NCBI GenBank assembly: GCA_011525695.1
Contig: WYBX01000086.1
Location: 1 to 64,000, forward strand
Length of the DNA: 64,000 bases
Origin: Verrucomicrobiia bacterium
GTDB taxonomy: Bacteria > Verrucomicrobiota > Verrucomicrobiia > Opitutales > Opitutaceae
Reading direction: 5' to 3'
Shown: in pieces, positions 41,815 to 49,731 of the stretch
Numbering within the stretch: the stretch's first letter is position 1
Layout of the letters: each line of letters opens with the position of its first letter
The notes under the pieces: model-generated
Told to the model about the DNA's origin: nothing
Seen by the model: only the letters and a program-made list of their open reading frames with translations
Database searches by the model: none
Translations under genes and position numbers: made by a program

Positions 41815-42784
41815 GCGGAGAGGAGGCCGGGCGCGATGCTGCCGAACCCGTATGGCGCTTCACGACGTAAAGCGGTCGTTGCTTCACCTCGTCATACATC
41901 CGGCCGAGGTATTCGCCGAGGACCCCGATGCCAATGAGCTGGACGCCGCCGAGGAATAGCACGAGGGAGATGATGGTGGTGAAGCCCGTGAACGCGATTT
42001 CGACCCCTAGCAGCCGGCGCACGATGAAGAAGAGCCCGACGGCGAAACCGACGCCTGCGATGAAAAGGCCGGAGTAGGTCAGGAGCCGCAGCGGGAGGTG
42101 GGAGAAGCTGAAGATTCCGTCCAGCGCATAACGCACCAGCCGGCGGAGTGTCTGCTGCGGCATGCCCGCTGCCCGCTCCTGCCGATCGTAGGCCACGTCG
42201 GCGACGGTGAAGCCAATCCAGGCCCGCAGTCCGGGGAAAAAGCGGTGCCGTTCCGGAAGCCGCTGCAGCGCCATGGCCGCTTCCTGGCTCAGGAGCCCGA
42301 AAGTGCCCGTGTTGGACTCGATCGGGAAATCGGACAACCGGCCAAAGAGAACGTGGAACAACTCGAACCCGGCCCGGCGCACGCCGGCTTCCGCTCGCGA
42401 GCGGCGCGCCGCCCGGACGATGTCGGCGCCTCGCTGCCAGGCGGCAACCAACTCGGGGATGAGTTCGGGGGGATCCTGCAGGTCGGCATCCATGGTCACG
42501 ATCGCATCGGCGCCCTGCGCGTGGGCGAGACCGGCTGCGAGCGCGCTCTGGAAGCCGAAGTTACGTGAAAGCTCGACCAGTTCGAAACGCGGATCGCGCA
42601 GCGCCTGCGCCCGGAGGAGTTCGGCCGATCGGTCGCGGCTGCCGTCGTCGACAAGGACTGCCCGCCAGGTGCAGCCATGTCCGGCATCGAACAAGGCGGT
42701 CAGCCGGCGGCAGAGTTCGGGCGCGACCGCCTCTTCGTTGAATACAGGAATGACGACCGCGACAGTCGGGGAAGGATCAGCCAT
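41807..42784 (-). CDS. GT2 polyprenyl-phosphate glycosyltransferase (ArnC/GtrB-like)
   Basis: A 325-residue enzyme with a cytoplasmic GT-A domain and two C-terminal membrane helices. The nucleotide-binding start VAVVIPVFNEEAV, the metal-binding DAD in VTMDADLQDPPE and the RRFFPGLRAW-like helix (RHRFFPGLRAWIGF) are present. The membrane hairpin is LLTYSGLFIAGVGFAVGL and SLVLFLGGVQLIGIGVLGEY. It makes polyprenyl-phosphate-linked hexose from a nucleotide sugar. The ATG at 42784 has AAGG in range upstream; an in-frame ATG at 42799 is an alternative. It is coupled to the following membrane protein gene. Confidence 0.92.
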   Translation of the reverse strand: MADPSPTVAVVIPVFNEEAVAPELCRRLTALFDAGHGCTWRAVLVDDGSRDRSAELLRAQALRDPRFELVELSRNFGFQSALAAGLAHAQGADAIVTMDADLQDPPELIPELVAAWQRGADIVRAARRSRAEAGVRRAGFELFHVLFGRLSDFPIESNTGTFGLLSQEAAMALQRLPERHRFFPGLRAWIGFTVADVAYDRQERAAGMPQQTLRRLVRYALDGIFSFSHLPLRLLTYSGLFIAGVGFAVGLFFIVRRLLGVEIAFTGFTTIISLVLFLGGVQLIGIGVLGEYLGRMYDEVKQRPLYVVKRHTGSAASRPASSPRD

Positions 42785-43341
42785 GGACGGCCTTAGCATG
42801 GAAACTGCCTGTCCAAGGGCGAGCAGAAGGTTGCGCCCTCCGGTAAGGGACAGGTCAATTTTGTGCCGCGGCCGTTAAGGGACAGGCTATTTCGAGATAG
42901 GGACAGGTTATTGCGGACTGCAGACGGCCGTAGGTAAGGGACAGGTTAATTGTGCCAGCGACGATACCACCCTGAGATCGCTGGAAAGTTATCGCAAGAG
43001 TCTTGTTGATATACGTTTAACAAAATTCGTCTTCGGCGGAAAAGCGTGCGAGCCCAGTTTAGGTCTTCGCCTCCGCTCCGGTGAACCATGCTACGCTAGC
43101 GAACCGTCATCAACTCCAGCGTCACGAGCACGGTCGCCATGAAAAGCCCGAAAACCGGAATGAAAACGGCGCGGCGCATATGCAGCACGTCCGGCAGCAG
43201 CAGTTTCCCCTTCTCGCCCCAACTCTCGACCGACGCGGCCCGGGCCAAGCCGGCACCCGGGTCCCTCCATCCGTCACCGACGCCGGCCGGCTTCAGCGTG
43301 CCGGCGGAGCAAGCGGCCCCCCGGCACGCAGCGGTCCGGCC
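42785..43341. other. Gene-free region with short repeats
   Basis: This 557-base stretch has no ORF I can support and separates the glycosylation cluster from the polysaccharide locus. Its first half holds the GGGACAGG repeat cluster (42844-42956). Its middle (about 42970-43030) is AT-rich. The second half is the 3' flank of the beta-propeller gene, with a 27-residue hydrophobic micro-ORF (43096-43179, minus) of doubtful reality. Confidence 0.6.
42844..42956. repeat. Cluster of four GGGACAGG-type repeats
   Basis: The core AGGGACAGG occurs at 42846-42854, 42878-42886, 42899-42907 and 42937-42945. Copies 1 and 4 extend to TAAGGGACAGGTYAATT followed by GTGCC. Copies 2 and 4 are both preceded by CGGCCGT. 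Spacing is irregular (32, 21 and 38 bases), so this is not a tandem satellite. It resembles the short repeats that surround REP-associated tyrosine transposases, but no transposase gene is present. Confidence 0.75.
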
Positions 43342-45426
43342 TTACTCATCCGTCGCTCGCGTCGCGCGCCCGGACTCGGTCCAGCCCGGCAGCGATACCG
43401 CCGCACCGTAGTTGGACTCGTGCCACAGCGGGGTTCTCTCCGGCTTGTACAGGCGTCCCGCCTTTGGGCTGTCACTCTGGGTGTAAATCCAGATTTCGCC
43501 CGCATCCCAGACCACGAGTTCGTCGCGGGCATCGCCGGTGATGTCGAGTGCGGCATTGGCAAACTCCGGGTGCCCGTCTGCGGGGAAGCGGACAACCCGC
43601 CGTCCACGTCCGTCAAAGAGCCCGCCCTCGTCCACATTCGGCGAAAGCATGAAGTACTCCTCTGATTTTCCGGTCCAGTTCACGGGCGCCATGATGCTGG
43701 CGTGGCCCACTGGCTCGAAATCGAAGACGATGTTTCCGCTCGAGTCGAAGAGATGGATGATCCCCTGGTTGCCCCAGAAGTTGATGGTGTAGGTTTCAAG
43801 GCCGGGCAGATCGTTGCGGAAATTCGCGACGGTGGGGTTCTGGACGTGGCCGATGAAGTGGTGCTTCAGAATATTGCCCTTCGCATCCAGGAACAGCATG
43901 CCGTCATCGCTCGCGGCGTTGATCAGGATGGGCGGTGTGTTCGGGTTCAAGTCCAGGTCGACGGCAGCGATGCCGTCCGCATGGTCCTTGATCGTGTCGT
44001 CGAGGCTCCAGAGCCGCTTGCCGTCGTGATCGTAGAGAGAGTAACCGATGTACAGTTCGTCCTTTCCGTCGCCGTCAACGTCGTAAACGTGCGGGAAGTG
44101 GCCCGTATTACAGGAGCCGCTCCAGAGAATTTGGAGATTCTCGTCGTAGATCCAGAAATATTCATATCGGTCCTTAAGCAGGATGTCCTGGGGCGCGGCC
44201 CTGCCTCGGAAGTTCGCCACGAGGATACTGTCGCCGAGGATCTGGGGGAACTTGTTGCGCGGCGGCTTGGCGTGATTGGGCGGCGTGGGAACCTTGCGCT
44301 TCACCTTGCCGGTGGCGCCATCGGCAATCACCAGTTCGAGATCCCTCGCGTAGATCACCTCGCTCCGGCCGTCCTGGTCGATGTCGTAGATTTGAACGGC
44401 GACGTCGTTCGTCAGCAGGTCGTTCCACAAGTCCTCCTCGCCGCTCTGCCACAGGCGGTTCCCATCGAGGGTCAATGCGGTGAGGCAGCCCACCTCGCTG
44501 TTGCGGTCCTTCGGGCTGTGCCGCTTGACCTGGACCACGAGGACGTCGAGCTGGCCGTCGCCGTTGAGATCGCCGAAGCGGAGTTGGCGGCCGGTGCCGA
44601 AGCCATCGGTGGAGATTTTCTTCCAGAGGACGGGCTTCGGATTGGCGGCCTCGAGCCGCGCGATGTCCGCGTCGCGGGCCTGGGCGGCGCTCCGAAAGGC
44701 CATCGCGCTGCCGGACTCCATCGCGACGCTGACCTGCTCATAGCGGGTGGGAACGTCGGACATCAGGCCGATTTTTCCAGCGGGGAAGGTCCGGTCCTGC
44801 GCGGCAAGCCTCACCTTGCCGTCGATATCGGCCGCGATGGAGGCGCCACTGACCGTCACCGTGGCCACCAAAGCGCGACCCGGCTGCCATGAATAGGGCT
44901 TTTCGGCCAGGATGGTCTCGGTTGCGGACCGGTACTTCGTGGCGTGGTTCACGCTCTTGAGCACCGCCCTTTCACCCACGACGCCGAAGAAATAATAGCA
45001 GCGGTTGTTCCGGTACCGGAAGAGGACCCCGCTCTGCTGGTCGGCCGACTCCGGCGTGAACTTCACCGTGAGGGTGTAATCCTGCCAGAGGGGATCCCCA
45101 GCCACGACCATCGGATGCGTGTAGGCGGCCTCGTTCTTCACGGAAGTGTACGTCTGGTACATCTGGGGCACCCCGGCATCGCGCACGACGCGCCAGGCCC
45201 GCTGCGATTCGTTGCTGCGGAACGCCGCCACGCGCCAGTTCCCCTTCGGCGCCGTGGCATCGAGGTAGTGGTACTCGGCGTGCGCCCCAATCACGTCGCT
45301 GGAGAACATCCCCGGCTTCAGGCCGGAAAAGTCGTCCTGGAAGATGACCTCGCCAGCGGCTGCCGATCCGGAGAGGAGCGAGAAGGCCACGGCGGTGAGA
45401 GCGAATCGGAACAGTGAATACTTCAT
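43342..45426 (-). CDS. Secreted beta-propeller (FG-GAP-like) protein with an N-terminal lectin/hydrolase-like domain
   Basis: A 694-residue exported protein (signal MKYSLFRFALTAVAFSLLSG, cut after SAAAGE). Residues 25-235 form a beta-sandwich resembling DUF1080/LamG domains (DDFSGLKPGMFSSD; LTVKFTPESADQQSGVLFRY). The rest is repeated blades with calcium-type loops such as DLNGDGQLD, DIDQDGRSE and DVDGDGKDE. Related propellers include rhamnogalacturonan lyases of family PL11, but I see no catalytic signature that settles this. It is the last gene of the minus-strand run. A GGACAGCTGTCC palindrome lies 174 bases upstream of its start. Confidence 0.78.
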   Translation of the reverse strand: MKYSLFRFALTAVAFSLLSGSAAAGEVIFQDDFSGLKPGMFSSDVIGAHAEYHYLDATAPKGNWRVAAFRSNESQRAWRVVRDAGVPQMYQTYTSVKNEAAYTHPMVVAGDPLWQDYTLTVKFTPESADQQSGVLFRYRNNRCYYFFGVVGERAVLKSVNHATKYRSATETILAEKPYSWQPGRALVATVTVSGASIAADIDGKVRLAAQDRTFPAGKIGLMSDVPTRYEQVSVAMESGSAMAFRSAAQARDADIARLEAANPKPVLWKKISTDGFGTGRQLRFGDLNGDGQLDVLVVQVKRHSPKDRNSEVGCLTALTLDGNRLWQSGEEDLWNDLLTNDVAVQIYDIDQDGRSEVIYARDLELVIADGATGKVKRKVPTPPNHAKPPRNKFPQILGDSILVANFRGRAAPQDILLKDRYEYFWIYDENLQILWSGSCNTGHFPHVYDVDGDGKDELYIGYSLYDHDGKRLWSLDDTIKDHADGIAAVDLDLNPNTPPILINAASDDGMLFLDAKGNILKHHFIGHVQNPTVANFRNDLPGLETYTINFWGNQGIIHLFDSSGNIVFDFEPVGHASIMAPVNWTGKSEEYFMLSPNVDEGGLFDGRGRRVVRFPADGHPEFANAALDITGDARDELVVWDAGEIWIYTQSDSPKAGRLYKPERTPLWHESNYGAAVSLPGWTESGRATRATDE

Positions 45427-45665
45427 GGCGGGGAGGGGAGCAGGTTGGAGCAGCCACGAGGGCCGCCGCGGAAAAGGTGGGCGGGCCCCGCGCCGCCAGC
45501 GAGCCGGTAGTGCTCCGGAACGGACGGTTGAAGGAGACCTTCGGCAGCCGCTGCGCGGCCCTAATTTCTCGCCGGGAATCGCCGGCGGTGGTTGCATTCG
45601 GACAGCTGTCCCTTTTAACCCGAACATTTCACGCCAAGCGTGAGCTGTTCGCGCTTCGGTTCGGT
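45427..45665. promoter_or_regulatory. Intergenic control region upstream of the beta-propeller gene
   Basis: The 239-base gap between the GH95 stop and the propeller start contains GGACAGCTGTCC and an AAGCG/CGCTT arm pair (45634-45654). A separate promoter for the last gene is likely here. Confidence 0.5.
45600..45611. promoter_or_regulatory. Palindromic operator candidate, site 1 (GGACAGCTGTCC)
   Basis: A perfect 12-base palindrome, preceded by C and followed by CTTTT. It shares the extended form CGGACAGCTGTCC-N-TTTT with site 3 at 60099. It lies 174 bases upstream of the propeller start. Confidence 0.6.
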
Positions 45666-48122
45666 TTATCGCCTCAGGGGAATCGGCCGGAGGGAATACG
45701 CCTGGCCGGACTCTGCCGCGAACTCAATCACACCCGGCGCCACGGTCCGGCTGGCAATGACCCCGGCATTGCCATGGAGCTGGAGCGGCTGATCGCTCCG
45801 AATCCGGCAGGGGCCGCTCCGGCTGGCCCGGACGGTGGCCATGCGAAGCCGGGCATCCTGCCAGGCCAGATCGACTTCGAAACCGCCGCGGGCCCGCAGC
45901 CCGCGGACGCTGCCGTCACTCCACTCCGGCGGCAAGGCGGGCAGCAGGTGGAGTTCCTCATGGCTCTGCAGCAGCATCTCCGCGATGGCGGCAGTCCCGC
46001 CAAAATTGCCGTCGATCTGGAACGTGGGATCGGGCTGGGCCGGAACGGTATCGAGCAGGTTGGGGAGCGTCATCTCCCGCAGGAGCAGGTAGAGCATCTC
46101 ACGGGCGCGCTGGGGCTCCTCGAGCCGGGCCCAGCAGGCCGCCTTCCAGGCGATCGACCATCCCATCGCATAGCCGCCACGGTGCTCGAGCGTAACCTTG
46201 GCGGCGCCCGCGAGATTGGGCGTGCGGCGCAGGCTGATTTCATCGCCCGGGAAGAGGGCATAGAGATGAGAAATGTGCCGGTGTTTGTCGTCGGGCCGGT
46301 CGAGATCCGCCAGCCACTCCTGGACTTGCCCGAAACGGCCGACCAGCACCGGGGGCAGCCGCCCACGCATCGTTGCCAGGGTTTCCCGCAGCTCCGGATC
46401 GACCCCCAGGATCTCCGCGGCCGCGATGCAGTTGCCGAAGAGTTCGCGGACGAGCTGCGAATCGATCGCGGGCCCGATGGCGAGCCCGTAGCCGGGCGGC
46501 GTCTCTTCCGAGGCGTAGGGATTGTTTTCGGGTGAACTCGAGGTGCTGGTCACCAGGTAGCCGGTGCCGGGATCCTCGACGAGATAGTCGACGAAGAACT
46601 CCGCGGCTCCCTTCAGCATCGGGTACGCCCGCCGCAGCGCCTCCACATCGCCACCATAAGTATAGTGCTCCCACAGGTGATCGCTGAGCCAGGCGCCGCC
46701 GCCGACCCAGGTCCCGTAATATACCCGCCGGAACGGTTCCGAAAAGCCCCAGGGTGTCCCGTTGACATGAGCCACCCAGCCGCGGGCGCCGTAGGTTTCC
46801 ATGGCGGTGACCCGGCCGGAATCGCTCGTCAGCTTGATGAGGTCGAAGAGCGGTTCATGCAGTTCGGCCAGGTTGGTGACCTCGGCCGGCCAATAGTTCA
46901 TCTGTACATTGACGTTCAGATGGTAGTCGCCGAACCAGCGAGGCTGCACCAGATCGCACCAGATTCCCTGCAGGTTGGCGGCGAGCGTTCCGGGACGGGA
47001 ACTGCTGATGAGCAGATAACGTCCGAGCTGGAAGTACTGCTCCAGCAGCCGGGGATCCGTGCCGCCGGCCTTGATCGCCTGCAATCGCCGGTCCGTGGGG
47101 ACTCCCTTGCGGTCCTCGCCGCCGAGATCGAGCGTGACTCGCCGGAAGAGTCGCTGGTAATCCCACACATGATCGCGGCGCAGCAGTTCAATCTGCCGTC
47201 GCACCACGGAAAACGCCGTTGCCTGTGCGCTCCGCACCGGATCATGGACGCGATAATCGGTATGGGCAGTGACGAACAGGGTGACGGCATCGGCATTCTC
47301 GACCCGCAGCACCGATCCATCGCTGCTGATGGTGCCGCCCTCGTTGACTGCGGTGAGCACCGCCGCGAAACGCAGCCCGTCGTCCGGGCCGCGGTCCGTC
47401 CCGGCGCGACCTTCGAGCAGCAGCGACCGTTCATCGAGCGGTCGTGCGGCCAGCAGCGGGGCTCCAGCGTCACGGAGGATCCGGGTGTTCGGCGGCTCCT
47501 TTTCGCCCGGAGATCGCGGGTTGCGGGTGGGCCGATCAAGCCGCACCCGAAAGCCAATCCGGCCCGGCTGGTCACAGCCGAGCCGGATGACGATGGCCTG
47601 ATCGACCGCGGTGGAAAACACCTCCCGCGTGAAGGAGGCCCCTCCGCTCCGGAAGGTCGTGCGGACAATTGCAGTATCCAGATCCAGCTCACGCCGGTAT
47701 CCGGTGACGTCGGTGAGCCCCTCGAAATCGAACCAGAGGTTCCCGAGCACGGAGTAGCTGCCGAAGATGCGCTTGTCGCGCGGCTGGGCGGAAATGATCT
47801 TCTCCGCCGCCGCATGCGCCTCGTCGATCTTACCGGCGAAGAGCAGCCGCCTCGTCTCGGACACCGCCGCCTGCGCCTCGGGATGGTTCGCATGCAGCGG
47901 GCGCCCGCGCCAGACACTGTCCTCGTTCAGCACGATCCGTTCGTCGGCCACCCCGCCGTAAACCATCGCTCCGAGTCGGCCGTTCCCGACCGGCAGCGCC
48001 TCGATCCATTGGTTCGCGGGCTGCTCGTACCAGAGCCGGAGATCGGGGGCGGCTTTGGCGATCGAAACTGCCGAAAAAAGCGAGAGCAGGGTCAGGACGC
48101 GGACGCTAATATTGGCGTTCAT
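45666..48122 (-). CDS. GH95 family glycoside hydrolase (alpha-L-fucosidase / alpha-L-galactosidase)
   Basis: An 818-residue exported enzyme (signal [21 protein letters not shown]). The GH95 architecture is complete: N-terminal beta-domain starting [19 protein letters not shown], then an (alpha/alpha)6 barrel. The catalytic residues of characterised members are all visible: the Asn pair in [12 protein letters not shown], the Glu in SSSPENN, and the Asp in FQIDGNFGG. Inverting release of terminal L-fucose or L-galactose is expected. I cannot tell which of the two from the sequence. The ATG at 48122 gives the signal peptide. It lies between a PL1 lyase gene and the propeller gene. Confidence 0.93.
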   Translation of the reverse strand: MNANISVRVLTLLSLFSAVSIAKAAPDLRLWYEQPANQWIEALPVGNGRLGAMVYGGVADERIVLNEDSVWRGRPLHANHPEAQAAVSETRRLLFAGKIDEAHAAAEKIISAQPRDKRIFGSYSVLGNLWFDFEGLTDVTGYRRELDLDTAIVRTTFRSGGASFTREVFSTAVDQAIVIRLGCDQPGRIGFRVRLDRPTRNPRSPGEKEPPNTRILRDAGAPLLAARPLDERSLLLEGRAGTDRGPDDGLRFAAVLTAVNEGGTISSDGSVLRVENADAVTLFVTAHTDYRVHDPVRSAQATAFSVVRRQIELLRRDHVWDYQRLFRRVTLDLGGEDRKGVPTDRRLQAIKAGGTDPRLLEQYFQLGRYLLISSSRPGTLAANLQGIWCDLVQPRWFGDYHLNVNVQMNYWPAEVTNLAELHEPLFDLIKLTSDSGRVTAMETYGARGWVAHVNGTPWGFSEPFRRVYYGTWVGGGAWLSDHLWEHYTYGGDVEALRRAYPMLKGAAEFFVDYLVEDPGTGYLVTSTSSSPENNPYASEETPPGYGLAIGPAIDSQLVRELFGNCIAAAEILGVDPELRETLATMRGRLPPVLVGRFGQVQEWLADLDRPDDKHRHISHLYALFPGDEISLRRTPNLAGAAKVTLEHRGGYAMGWSIAWKAACWARLEEPQRAREMLYLLLREMTLPNLLDTVPAQPDPTFQIDGNFGGTAAIAEMLLQSHEELHLLPALPPEWSDGSVRGLRARGGFEVDLAWQDARLRMATVRASRSGPCRIRSDQPLQLHGNAGVIASRTVAPGVIEFAAESGQAYSLRPIPLRR

Positions 48123-48189
48123 TCGCGGTTCTCCAAAATAAATACGGCTGAGGCTGGCCACCGTCTCTCCTGGCCCGTCTCCAACCCGT

Positions 48190-49494
48190 TTAGCCGCGCG
48201 GGTCGGTATCGTTCAGAAACTCCTCGAGATTCGTGTAGCCGTTGCCGTTGGAATCGGTGGCACCATCGGTGGGATCGCGGGGGTCGAATCCATGCTTCCG
48301 CTCCCAAGAGTCTGGCATCCCGTCACCGTCCGCATCTTTCGCGGGCTCGCCTGGCGCGAGCACCGGCCAGCCACCGACCTCGTTCTGGGAGTTGATGATC
48401 TTGCCGCTGCCTTCCTGGATTTGCCGGACCACGCGCTGGTCCACCGAATCCCGGGCGGGCCTGGTTGCGCCGGCGCCCTCGAGCAGCTTGTCGTAGGCTG
48501 CCAGGGGCGTGTCCGTCCGCACGGCAGCAATGGGGAACGGCTGCTCGATGCGGGTTTCGGGCCGGACACTCCCAATCATCTTCCAGTTATCCGCATTGGC
48601 GACGGACGCGCCGACCAGGAAATTGTCGGCGACATAAAGCCGCGTCTTCGTGCCGCCGACGTTGAAGGCCTGATCGGGCGTCTTGCTGGAGGCGTTCGGC
48701 TTCAGGTAATTGCCGACGTAATTGATGTTGGCGCGATCAGCCGAGCTGTAACCGGCGCGGGAGCCCCAGCCGTAGACGAGGTTGTTGCGAAAATCCATGA
48801 CGATGCCGCGCTTGTTCTGATCCTCGTAGGTTCCCGGGCGTGGATTGCGGCTGCTGTGGTGCGCGAAGATATTGTGATGGTAGGTGACATCGCCATCGGC
48901 CCGCACGAGCGCCCCGTACCCGTGGGGACCCTTGTGGTGCACACTGCGATTCAAGCTCTCGGCAATCAGGCACCATTGCACAGTGATGGCGTCGATGTCG
49001 CCTCCGGAGACGGAAAGGCATTCGTCGACCGACCAGCTGACCGAGCAGTGATCCACGACCACGTTGTGGGAGCCGCTGCCGATCGAAATGCCGTCGACCA
49101 CCTTGTTCATCTGGTCGCCGGGACGCATCCGCAGATGTCGGACGATGACCTCGTGGGTGCTGACGATGAGATCGAAGTTCTTGAGGCAGATCCCGCCGCC
49201 GGGAGCGCTCTGGCCGGCGATCGTGATGAACGGTTCCTTGATCTCGAGTGGGGTGGCCAGCTCGATCGTGCCGGCGACGGCAAAAAGGACGGTGCGGGGA
49301 CCGGGTGTCGCAATCGCCGCCCGCAGGCTGCCCGGGCCGGCATCCCCCAGATTGGTGACATAAATGACGCGGCCGCTCCGGCCCCCGCGCGTCATGGCTC
49401 CAGCGCCCTCCGCCCCCGGAAATGCAGGGACGGGTGCGGCCGTGGCGGTAGCGGCAGTGAGACTGAGAATGACGGCGAGGAGGCGCAGGTGCAT
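48190..49494 (-). CDS. Polysaccharide lyase family 1 (pectate-lyase-like), secreted
   Basis: A 434-residue protein with a signal peptide ([19 protein letters not shown]), then [14 protein letters not shown] and a right-handed beta-helix. PL1 motifs are [14 protein letters not shown], the DH motif in [15 protein letters not shown], and the basic segment in [10 protein letters not shown], which carries the catalytic Arg. The C-terminus holds a calcium-type TSP3-like repeat ([32 protein letters not shown]). The likely action is beta-elimination of polygalacturonate or a related uronan. The start is set at the ATG giving the signal peptide. Confidence 0.88.
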   Translation of the reverse strand: MHLRLLAVILSLTAATATAAPVPAFPGAEGAGAMTRGGRSGRVIYVTNLGDAGPGSLRAAIATPGPRTVLFAVAGTIELATPLEIKEPFITIAGQSAPGGGICLKNFDLIVSTHEVIVRHLRMRPGDQMNKVVDGISIGSGSHNVVVDHCSVSWSVDECLSVSGGDIDAITVQWCLIAESLNRSVHHKGPHGYGALVRADGDVTYHHNIFAHHSSRNPRPGTYEDQNKRGIVMDFRNNLVYGWGSRAGYSSADRANINYVGNYLKPNASSKTPDQAFNVGGTKTRLYVADNFLVGASVANADNWKMIGSVRPETRIEQPFPIAAVRTDTPLAAYDKLLEGAGATRPARDSVDQRVVRQIQEGSGKIINSQNEVGGWPVLAPGEPAKDADGDGMPDSWERKHGFDPRDPTDGATDSNGNGYTNLEEFLNDTDPRG

Positions 49495-49565
49495 GAGGCA
49501 GGAATCAGGAGGCAGGAGCCAATGAAGGCAGAGGAGGGGGGATTTCGATGGCCGCAAGAAGGCGC

Positions 49566-49613
49566 AGAAGGCTCAAAGAGGAGATTGGGTTTCTTGCGCA
49601 TTTTGAGCCTTCT
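49566..49613. repeat. Inverted repeat in the receptor/lyase gap
   Basis: AGAAGGCTCAAA (49566-49577) and TTTGAGCCTTCT (49602-49613) are exact reverse complements with a 24-base loop. The flanks (GCCGCAAGAAGGCGC; CTTTGCGGCTCTTTG) resemble a scattered GCAAAG-type repeat and extend the similarity imperfectly. Confidence 0.6.
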
Positions 49614-49689
49614 TTGCGGCTCTTTGCTTGGTTTGAACTTTGGTTGCGGCCGTAAACCGCGGAAGAAAAATTTCCGGGCAAAACGGCAG

Positions 49690-49717
49690 GCGGCCGCGGG
49701 TCGGAGCCCGCGGCCGC
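49690..49717 (-). terminator. Hairpin terminator after the TonB receptor gene
   Basis: GCGGCCGCGGG (49690-49700) pairs perfectly with CCCGCGGCCGC (49707-49717), 15 bases after the receptor stop. On the minus strand only a U4 follows some bases later, so termination may be partial and allow read-through into the lyase and GH95 genes. Confidence 0.65.
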
Positions 49718-49731
49718 AGCCTGGCGAGGGG

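Noticed and set aside
43096..43179. 27-residue hydrophobic micro-ORF on the minus strand (MRRAVFIPVFGLFMATVLV region), in the same frame as the beta-propeller gene after its stop
   Set aside because: It could be a small membrane peptide or a stop-codon read-through tail, but there is no ribosome-binding site or conservation evidence, so it is not called as a gene.
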